A stretch of DNA of 64,000 nucleotides from Rhizomys pruinosus (taxonomy: Eukaryota > Chordata > Mammalia > Rodentia > Spalacidae). The notes under the pieces are model-generated. The model had not been told where the DNA came from and did no database searches. It was given only the letters and a program-made list of their open reading frames with translations. Positions 55,850-64,000 of the stretch are shown here, piece after piece. The stretch lies in assembly GCA_009823505.1 (NCBI GenBank), contig VZQC01002915.1, forward strand, positions 2,105,962 through 2,169,961, in the 5' to 3' direction. A program made the position numbers and the translations under genes. Position 1 is the first letter of the stretch; the number at the start of each line of letters is the position of its first letter.

Positions 55850-56345
55850 TGTCAGAGGAAAAGATAGATTTTGTAACATAAATTTGACAAAATGGAAAGA
55901 CTGTAGACTGATGCATTTTTGCAAAAAGTACTCACTCTTAGACACAAGATGGTCATTTGTTTTGTTATTTCTTATCAGATTAGCAAATCTCATAAAGCTA
56001 AGTAGGGATATAGAGAAAAAAAATGAGAAATCACATTTTCCCTTGCACCCCCAAATCACCAAATGACCACTGTTTATATCTGGGTGTATCTCTCTCTCCA
56101 GGCCTTTGTACATACTTCTGCTGTGTACATGCAATCTCATATCTTTGCTTTTCATAGTATTGCATCATAAATAGTCTCTGTATCATTACACAGTCATAAT
56201 AACCATCATTTTAGAGGATTGCATGGTATCCAGTCCAAGTAAATCTATCTTTTAAATTTTAATCATTACTGTTTTATTGTTTTTAAATTATAAATACTAG
56301 TATAAGTAACAATGAAATGAACATCTTTGCACATACCATTTTTTT
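55850..56345. mobile_element. Possible ancient LINE fragment
   Basis: A-T rich sequence with ggattgcatggtatccagtc, ttaaattataaatactagta and gaaatgaacatctttgcaca resembles the wording of an old L1 3' region. The assignment is weak. Confidence 0.3.
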
Positions 56346-56394
56346 TTAGGAGAGCTAAGGAATGCAGGTAGCTATTCATTTATATACCCATCGA

Positions 56395-56485
56395 ATTTTT
56401 TTTTTTTTTGCAGTGTTGGGAACTGAATCCAAAGACTTGTATATACCAGGAAAGTACTTAACCACTGAGTCACATATCTGGCTTG
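56395..56485 (-). repeat. ID-like fragment, antisense
   Basis: A T-run, then gtgttgggaactgaatccaa and agtacttaaccactgagtca resemble an antisense ID/B4 head. Confidence 0.5.
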
Positions 56486-56580
56486 AAAACATTTAGATAC
56501 CTATAACATAGATAGCTGGTGTATTAAGAATGAGGATGAAGATATGGCTAAAAATGCTTTAGCTATGAGAGTATCTCTTT

Positions 56581-56801
56581 TTTTTTAATTTTATTTATTT
56601 TCATGTGTGTGAATGTACTGTCTGCATGTAGGTTTGTGCACCCGTGTCGTGCAATGCTGCAGAGGTCAGAAGAGGGTGTCGGTTTCCCCTGGAACTGGAG
56701 CCAAAGATGGTTTTCAGCTGCCACGTGGGTGCTGGGGATCGAACCTGGGTCCTCTGCAAGAGCAGTCGGTGCTCTTAACCGCTAGGCCATCGCTCCAGCC
56801 C
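56581..56801 (-). repeat. Young B2 SINE, antisense, with perfect target duplication
   Basis: Antisense B2 (T-run, ttcatgtgtgtgaatgtact … ccatcgctccagccc). The 15-nt repeat tgagagtatctcttt is perfect at 56566-56580 and 56802-56816. A young insertion. Confidence 0.9.
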
Positions 56802-57064
56802 TGAGAGTATCTCTTTCAACTCCCTCTTCCACATTGGGTCAAACAATTCTCTCTTCTCACTCAGTTCCTATTACTTCAAAGTTGCTCAGATAGACCTATA
56901 AATAACCATGGGCACTCTTCGTAGTCCTCTGATATGTTTGTTATGATACTGTTGTATCTGGCTAATAGTTTAAGTGAAAGTGGCAATAGCATGCTGTTAT
57001 TGGATACATTCCTTCAACCAGCACTGTCAAATAGAAATATATTTGACTTGCTTATGTAATGTTA

Positions 57065-57112
57065 AATTTTTAGTATATATATTATATATAAATATATATT
57101 TAGTATATATGG
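57065..57112. repeat. AT-rich microsatellite
   Basis: About 48 nt of TA-rich sequence with the motif ttagtatata repeated. Confidence 0.8.
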
Positions 57113-59689
57113 TAGAAAGTAACTGATAAAATTAATTTGAATATTACATTGTATGTAAGCCAACATATCCAGGTTATTATTTCAGCCTGTAGCTCTAGCC
57201 ATGTCACAGTTGCTCAGGTGGCTACTAGGCTGGATCGCACAACCTTTGACCAATGGGAGCAAAGCTCTGTCGGATGTTTTCATCTTTCTTTTAGGCAGGC
57301 TGTTAAAATCCTTTACTATTTTTTCTCCATGTTGGGTCACCTAAAAACAAATTCAGAAACAAGGGTTTGACGTTCAGGTGATTGACTAGAAGATGATTTT
57401 AGAAAACACAGGGAGGCAAGTGGGAATGGTGGAGGATAAGCAAGCCAACAAGGATGGACAGAACAGTGTTCTTCTGTGGGCAGTGGGTGTTTTAATCTTG
57501 CTGTGGATATTTGAGACACTCAGTGGAACAGACCTCAGATTGTTCTCTGTGAAGGTGCAAGGACTGGACATGTATTTGCTGGCCCATTGTGTCCATTAAC
57601 TGTGGGCTGTTTCAGTGGCATAAACTGCCTCACACTTCTGCCTTGTACTGCTTGGGGCTATGCTCACTTTCATGGTGTTGGAGATAGTCCTCAGCCAAAG
57701 GAGACAGGTGTGGGTTTTTTAGGGGTCACAGAGAGGGGGAGACATGAACTAGAGAAGAACTACATAATTCTTTGTAAACTTAGAAAGATCAGAGAGGAGG
57801 TGGCGGCCCAGCAACATCTGCTTTTGGGTTTCTGTCATTTTATAGTGGGGTCTTCCTTGGCGGGTGCTGTCCCAACCCAAGTCATTCTCAACTGGTCACA
57901 AGTAATTCAGTCTGTGACTATATACAGGCAGCAGGAAGTGATTATGGTCATCCAGGAAGTTAGAAATTTTGTTGGAACTTTTAGAATGTAAACCTGCTTA
58001 AGAAGAGAGAAATAAAATTGCATTCCATGATGTGTTAAGCTGAAAGTCTAGTTAACAACACATTGTAGAACAGCATGTATGATGGAATAAGGTCCTCAGT
58101 TTTTCCTGAGGAAGAGAATGGCAAGCAAGGTCATTGTGACCCCTTTTCAGGTCGCCACCTACACTATCTTCCCATTTATATTGCACACAAAGGAAGAAAG
58201 ATGGTCCCCTGATAAGAAAGCAAATTTTTATTAGAGAATGAGTGCTGGATTTCTGAAAATGGACAGATGACCACTGCAGAAGGAGTTCCAAGTAAGGCTG
58301 TGCCAGTCGATGTCCTGATTTTGATAATGCAGTCATTATCTACCATCAGAGGAAGGAGGGTGATGGGTGCGTGGGACCTCTCTGTGCTATTTTTGAATCT
58401 TATCGTGGGTCTGTAATAATTTCTATACCATTTCAGTAAAAGGTTAAGAGAAGGAGAAAAGAAAGGGAATCAGGTCTGTATGTTCTTTTGGACTGGAATT
58501 TAGAGAAACTGGAATATTTGAAATTCACCTTTATGCCCAATATGGGGCTAAGCCTCTGAGGGATCCAAATTACTGGGACTCAAGGCTCACTCATCCCCAG
58601 CCTCCCAAACCTAAGGCAGTGAAACATCCATTCATTTGGATTCCAGATTTCTTGCCCTAGCCAATTGATTTTATCACTTGAAGAGTCCATTGGAAGATCT
58701 AGTGTTGGTCTAGTCTGTAATTAACTGAGTAGGGTAGTAATCAGGTCTGAAAGCCGACAAGGAGTTACAAGAAACCCTGCTCTCCTTCTACGGGCTCTAG
58801 GCAGATTTCCCTAAAGGGGCAGCACAGTGTAGACATCCGGGGGGTCAGTGGTGGTCCAAGGGCAAGGTTCCAGCCAGAGGTAATCCATTCTTAAGACTCG
58901 ACTAAGGCTTGCTGCATCTTTGACAGCAAGCTGTGGCTTGGCCTTCTGATCCCTGAAATTTGCTCAGTCAGTTGCAGCTCTTGGTAAGAAGAGGCCAGGG
59001 TCAGACCTTATTTGCTGAGACTTTCCCTTCAAAGAACCTCTGTTCTTTGTGTGGTTTCCCAACCAGAGCATAAATTCTCAGTGTGACTGCTGATAGGAAG
59101 GCAATGGAACCCCAAGGGAATGTGAGATGTGCTCATTACTGCTTGTAGCAGTTGAGTACTAACCACCGAGAGCATCACTTTGGATATAGCCATCTCTTCC
59201 AGATAGCAGGTTCTGAGGAGCCAATGCTTGTGTAAACAAGATCTGCAAAACTTCTACCCTCATTCAGCCAGATTTCTATTCATCATTCTGTAATAAACAT
59301 TTGGACAATCAGGCTCACTCTTCTATGATGAGTTTAGGCATTCTCTAAGCAATAAGCATTCACAGTGTTAGAGAACACAGAGCCATATTCTTCCCACATC
59401 TAGGTTATTATCTGTGAATGAACTCACATCAACAAGGGGCTGAGGCCTCACCCAGTTAGTGCACCAGGTCATCAGGTCCTGCCTGTAAATCTGTGTGTAT
59501 CCTAGACCTGGGGAACCCAAGTTCACAATGTGCATGTACCCCCCTCCTTCCCAAGAAAGCTTTGTGCATATGATCTCATTCTTACTCTGGGCATTTGCTG
59601 GAGGTGTGGAGGGAGATGGCTGCAGATACCTTTGGAAGAATCTTTTTTCACTTACAACATCTCCCAGTGGCCTTTCCAAGTCTACATCA

Positions 59690-59996
59690 GAGGGGCTAGA
59701 AAAGATAATTCAGCCCATAAAGTGCTTGCTATGTAAGTACAAGGACCTGAGTTTGATCACCGGAAACCCACATCAGAAGCTGTGGATAGTGGGTGGTACA
59801 AACATTTAATCTCAGTGCTGGGTGGAGGCGGGAGGGTCCTTGGGACTTGCTGGCTAGACAGGCTAGCTGAATCAGTGAGTTCTGGATTCAGCAAAAGACT
59901 GCATCAAAAAGTAAGATGGAGAGCAGTAGAGGAAGGCACTGGACACAGACCTATAGCTTCTGTATGTTTATGTGCATGTACACACACACACACACA

Positions 59997-60027
<31 letters not shown>
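59690..60027 (+). repeat. B4/RSINE1 SINE with long (CA)n tail
   Basis: ggggctagaaaagataattc, gtacaaggacctgagtttga, tggagagcagtagaggaagg and the (CA)n at 59981-60027 follow a sense B4/RSINE1 whose 3' CA-rich end has expanded. Confidence 0.7.
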
Positions 60028-60359
60028 GAATCCGTTCCACTAACTTTTCTGAAGAACAGTGTCCTGAGGAAGCAGCTGCTTGAGATTTGGGGGCAGGGCA
60101 CTGGTCATGTGACCATTTCCTTTTCTTTCCTCATTTCTTTCCTTTTCTTCCACTCCCTTCCATGTCCTGAAGAAGAACTTATTTTTCCCACAGGAGAAAA
60201 AAGAGGTACTTGACTCTGTGAACCAAATTGAGATTCCTCTGCACCACAAAATGCCATCCACTGGACAAAACCATATATTCACACTGAGGTAAAAGTGTAT
60301 TTTCTGTGGTAGGCAGAACAATGCTACAAAACAAAACAAGAAAAAAATCAATCAAATCC

Positions 60360-60800
60360 AAATTCTATAATGCCGTCATTGCTGCATCCCAAGGAAAAAA
60401 GAGTCCTTGAAGCTGTGGTTTAATTAAGGCCCTGTCAATGGGAGATTATCTGGAAATATCTTTGTGAAGTCCTAGTGCAATCACCCCTTCCCTTGTCTGA
60501 GAGGCAGTGAGGGGGCTACTTGACCATGCACAGAGGAAAAGGCAGGCAAGGGCAGAAACTTGACAGCACTGGATTTGAGGAATAGCATGATATCTATGGT
60601 GACAGGCCAAGGATGGCAGATCACTAAAAAGCTGGACAGACGAGGAACCTTCATCGTCTCCAGCGAGAGGGCAGCCCTGAGCACACTGGCGCGTCAGCCC
60701 AGCAGTCCTGGTCTCCGGCATCTAGTCTCCAGAACTGTGAGAGAAGAAACTTCTGCTGTTTTAGGCCACCGAGGTAGTGCAATGCTATGGCAGCCGCGGG
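60360..60800 (+). repeat. MLT1 LTR (ERVL-MaLR)
   Basis: ttctataatgccgtcattgc, ctgtggtttaattaaggccc, ggagattatctggaaatatc, tctagtctccagaactgtga and ctgctgttttaggccaccga follow most of a sense MLT1 LTR. It is the longest MaLR LTR here. Confidence 0.75.
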
Positions 60801-61561
60801 AAGGGAAGCTGTCTCCTCCTGCGGGAGCACACCTCTGCTCAGCTTTGCCCGGCAGCCCCTTTCCTGTGAGCTGGTCAGTTCCTGAACGCATGGGAACCCA
60901 GGAGTAGGAAAGTGAACTTCCACCTACTGGAGGTTTAACCAAAACCCGACTTGGGAGCTCAGATTTGCCACAGACACAGCTGTTGCTTGGGCATTTTGTA
61001 GTTGATGGTAAAGAAAGACGATCTGATTCCAGACCTGAGTTTCGTGGCTGTGAAATAGGTGCCTTGTTGGCAATATAAGCTAAAAGGCTGTGGTGACTGG
61101 ATTCCTGGTGCAGCTCTCACAGGGGATAAACTGATTGTGCTTTATCTGATGTGACCCCTTTGATGGCTTAGGTAGTGGCCTATTTGTCTCAAAGGACACC
61201 TAAGCTGGATCTAGGTTTGGGAAAAGTGGAGCCTGGTGGTCTGGGGTGCTATACTCAGTGCTGCTGTGTCTTTGAAAGGCAGGAAGGAGCTTTCCATCCC
61301 CCATACTCGTTGGCCTTGCCTTGATATAAGATGCACTGTGAAAGGGATACATGTCATTTGTTACCCATATTAGAATGTCATCCTTTGCAGAAGGGTTACC
61401 TGTAATGAATCAGTCCACATTCATGGTACTTTTCCTAACTTACATTTTGATATTCTTGCTTGAGTAGGACATGAGTGGGTGGAGTTTTACTTAGCACCTT
61501 GAGAATTGCCCCTAATTCCTGGGACAGTGTCTGACAGAGATGTATTATAGAGAGAAGGAAT

Positions 61562-61800
61562 CCAAGCTGCGAATGGTGACACAGGTTTGTGAACTCAGCT
61601 ACCTGAAAGACTAAGGCAGTATTGCAGGTCCACAGCCAGCCTGAGTTATACCATGAGTTCAAGGTCAGTCTAGGTGAAGTAGGAAGTTTTTGTCTTAAAA
61701 TAAGAAAAGGGCTAGGGATGTAGCTCAAGGGTAGAGCCCTTGCCTAGCATGTATTTGGTCTTGGTTCAATCTCTAGTACAGCAAGAACAAACAACACAAA
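61562..61800 (+). repeat. B1-ID dimer-like SINE
   Basis: An old B1-like part (61562-61705: tttgtgaactcagctacctg, ccatgagttcaaggtcagtc) is followed after an A-rich join by an ID-type part (61709-61790: gctagggatgtagctcaagg, cttgcctagcatgtat) and an A-rich tail. It resembles the ID_B1 arrangement, or two neighbouring insertions. Confidence 0.6.
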
Positions 61801-61892
61801 ACAAAAATAATCCGGGAGCTGTGCATGACCAAAGATCACATCCCAACCTCCAGTCCATGAATATGGGTCAGACATATGCAAACCTCCATTCT

Positions 61893-62040
61893 TTTTCTTT
61901 TTGAGACAGGGTCTCACTGTGTACACCTAGGTAGCCTAGAACTCACCATGTAGACCAGGCTGGGCTTGGACTCACAGAGATCTGCCAGCCTCTGCATTCA
62001 GAGTGCTGGGATCAAAGGCCTGTGCCACTACACGGGCAAA
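61893..62040 (-). repeat. B1 SINE, antisense
   Basis: tttttgagacagggtctcac, accatgtagaccaggctggg, ggactcacagagatctgcca and agtgctgggatcaaaggcct are a clear antisense B1. Confidence 0.85.
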
Positions 62041-62802
62041 CGTTCCTCATTCTTCTTAGCAGAAATTACTAATTGAGCCCAGCGTGGTTCAGACTGAACT
62101 CAGAGAATACATGCTGGTACAATCCTTTAGTTAGTCTGTTAGTTCACCAAAATGGAAATATCTTTACCTTTTCTCAGACTTAAGATGTGCCAAACACATG
62201 CTAATTCCCCTCAGGTGGTAGGCTGGCTTTCCAAAGCCTCCTTTAATGAGTTCTCTCCCTGTCCCCACCCTTGGTTTTATCAGGAAAGATAAACTGCAGG
62301 TCATAAAACTAGCTCCTCTTTCCCCTGTTCACTTTCAGAGCTGCAGAGCTGTGACCAACATCCAAGGAGAAGTCTGATTCTTCACACTCTGGCCTCCGGC
62401 TTTTCTCTGGGTCACAGAGCTCTCAGAGGAGGAACAGAAATTAAGTTAAGAATTCATTGGTCCTTAGGCAGATGGTGACTGGTTATTTTAAAGGTGTGAG
62501 TCTTGGTGAGAGACCTTAGATATGCACCACCACGCAAAAGGCTTCCCCGCTAGAGGGGCAGGAAGAAGGCTCAGACCTCTTCCACCCTGAAAACAACGTA
62601 CTTTATGCCAGTTAGGACTGAGGGACACGAGCTTACTGCTGGGATGAAGACGATCAGAAAGAGCGTGGTGATTGGACAGAAGGATTTCAGGGGACTGTGG
62701 GTGCTTTTGCTGCAGAGGGGTGAGGAAGCTTGAAGGAGGAGGAGAGGATGCAGGGAAGAAAATACAAAGCTGAATCTGTGAGTTCTCAGTAGGTTAGAAG
62801 TT

Positions 62803-62993
62803 ATTTATTTATTTATATTTTGCCTACATGTATGCAAGTGCATCAGTGTTGTACAATGCTCCTGGAGGTCAGAAGAGAGTGTTAAATTCCCCTGGAAAGG
62901 GAGGGAGTTATGGACAGTTGTTAGCCACCATGTAGGTGCAGGGAATTGAACCCAGGTCCTCTGCAAGAGCCACTGAGCTATCTCTCCAGCCCT
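62803..62993 (-). repeat. B3 SINE, antisense
   Basis: gtacaatgctcctggaggtc, cctggaaagggagggagtta, gcagggaattgaacccaggt and ctgagctatctctccagccc are antisense B3. The flanking taggttagaa at 62790 and 62994 is its target duplication. Confidence 0.8.
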
Positions 62994-63352
62994 TAGGTTA
63001 GAATTTTGATGAGAGTTCTCTGTGTAGCGTTGCATACCTAGGAATCGTGGGAGAGCTCCACACAGGCCACCGTTTCCAGAGCAGAAGTGGCCTACCGCAT
63101 TTGTATGAACATGCAGGGGTTTCTATAGGCACACAAAGTGACTTTCCCATGGAGAGGGTCTGAAAGCATCTCACTCTTTCTCTTTCTTTGTACAAATGTA
63201 TAAAGAAGAATGCTTACCTGTGTGGTCTAGGGATGACCTTTCTCCTTCCTCTCCTACCCTCAATATTTCTGAACACTCACTAAGTACCACTTAGTTTACT
63301 TATTGGGATTTAGTGATAAATGGTCTTTGTTCTCATGGTGCTTACCTTGTGG

Positions 63353-63380
63353 GGTTTGTGTGTGTGTGTGTGTGTGTGTA
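63353..63380. repeat. (TG)n microsatellite
   Basis: A short TG run of about 28 nt. Confidence 0.9.
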
Positions 63381-64000
63381 TGCAGGAGAGGCAATAAGGA
63401 TATAAACAGACTCAGGTGGTGCAGAGGTGGAGAAGACTAATATGGAGAGGGAGCAGCCTAGACCCAGCACCTATCCTCTTAGAGAAGGAAAGTCTCTGAG
63501 TAAGAGCAGGAAGGACTGGCCTCACAGACTCATGTAGGGAGAGTGCTATTGGCAGGAGGAACATGGAGCTGAGGCCTGAGGTGGATCCAGAGAGTGAAAT
63601 AGAGGGCGAGCAGTAGGATCCAGGCTGGCAGTGGTGGCAGGGACGCCCTGGTGGCCAGGCAGGTCTGAGGCTTTGGATAGAGCACAGGGACAGGTCTGAC
63701 AGGGTAAAGCAAGGTATGGAATGGAGAAGGTGGGGACTGGGCAGGAGATTTGCTTTGTGTTTTTACTGATAAAGGTGGACAGTACTAGTTTCTTCTAACC
63801 CTCGAGTGAAGCAGAGGTGCTTTGTCTGATGTGGGAATGTGGCTATTACCACCAGGTCATTCTGCTGTCTTATTATGCCTATTGAGAGCTTCTGCCCATG
63901 GTGCTCTTTGTGTTGAAGCCAAAAGAATATATTACCATGTGTAAGTTTTAGAAAGTATAGAAAAGCACATCCAGACACGTTTCTCATTGCTTTATGCAAG

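Larger units (their letters stand above)
1..64000 (+). other. NTRK3: NTRK3 (TrkC) gene, internal part; window lies wholly inside the gene
   Basis: Eight consecutive exons of the neurotrophin-3 receptor TrkC are found in order on the + strand, from the LRR region to the transmembrane segment, with matching splice phases. TrkC is a single-pass receptor tyrosine kinase of neurons: ectodomain = LRRs flanked by Cys caps, two Ig-like domains, stalk; then membrane span and kinase. Only ectodomain and membrane exons are here. No start codon exon, signal peptide, kinase exon or poly(A) end was recognised, so both gene ends are outside. Identity rests on recognising long TrkC-specific stretches (for example DVDWIVTGLQSINTHQ and KPTHYNNGNYTLIAKNALG), which differ from TrkA and TrkB. 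That the flanking 8 kb and 31.6 kb are intron is an inference from the missing upstream and downstream exons. Confidence 0.95.
32379..64000 (+). other. NTRK3 intron (5' part), at least 31.6 kb
   Basis: No exon of the juxtamembrane, truncated-isoform or kinase regions was recognised. The stretch is filled with SINEs, L1 fragments, LTR pieces, a hAT-type DNA transposon fossil, polypurine and polypyrimidine arrays and minisatellites listed separately. Longer stretches where I see nothing I can name are 32400-33500, 33800-34620, 35820-36900, 38000-40270 (except the poly-T noted at 38961), 42020-43010, 47080-48640, 49700-51290, 51370-53040, 54700-55840, 57120-59690, 60810-61550 and 63010-64000 apart from a short (TG)n. 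Confidence 0.75.

Noticed and set aside
32379..64000. Downstream NTRK3 juxtamembrane, truncated-isoform or kinase exons
   Set aside because: I looked for the expected juxtamembrane and kinase motifs (for example GEGAFG, HRDLATRN) and found none in any frame.

Overview
The window is vertebrate genomic DNA from a muroid rodent. It is dense in B1, B2/B3, B4/RSINE1 and ID-type SINEs, rodent Lx-type L1 fragments, MaLR-type LTRs and long (TG/CA)n, (GA)n and polypyrimidine tracts. B2-family SINEs point to Muroidea. The younger B1 copies carry a 'gggactaaa(a/g)ggagaccctg' variant that does not look like the usual mouse B1, so I do not name a species.

The only protein-coding gene I can support is NTRK3 (TrkC, the neurotrophin-3 receptor tyrosine kinase). 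It lies on the + strand and is cut at both ends. Eight internal exons are present: 7959-8027 (leucine-rich repeat), 20127-20284 (cysteine-rich LRR C-cap), 21698-21840 and 22233-22374 (first Ig-like domain), 22860-23156 (second, ligand-binding Ig-like domain), 29814-29837 (a 24-nt stalk microexon), 31281-31345 (stalk), and 32276-32378 (transmembrane segment and start of the juxtamembrane region). All have AG acceptors and GT donors, and their phases join into one open frame of 1001 nt without stop or frameshift. The promoter, signal peptide, N-cap and first LRR exons lie upstream. The juxtamembrane, truncated-isoform and kinase exons lie downstream.

Layout: 1-7958 is intron. 8028-20126 is a 12-kb intron whose last 400 bases include an antisense L1 remnant ending close to the splice acceptor. 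20127-23156 is a compact four-exon cluster coding for the C-cap and both Ig domains, with a 46-bp minisatellite in its first intron. 23157-32378 holds the stalk and transmembrane exons. 32379-64000 is the start of a large repeat-filled intron with no exon that I can recognise.

The most notable non-genic structures are a U6 snRNA/B3 SINE chimeric retrocopy (18685-19003), two copies of a composite SINE made of a B2/ID-type tRNA-derived head joined to B1 (6921-7178 and 16746-17001), a seven-copy 46-bp minisatellite with a CAGCTG E-box in each unit (21062-21382), a degenerate 26-bp tandem array with a 55-bp higher-order unit (45895-46252), and a 23-T run inside the acceptor of the 65-nt exon. I see no CRISPR array, operon, virus genome or intact transposon, and nothing I can defend as a wholly new biological system. 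Repeat family names come from recognition by eye, not from a repeat-masking run.
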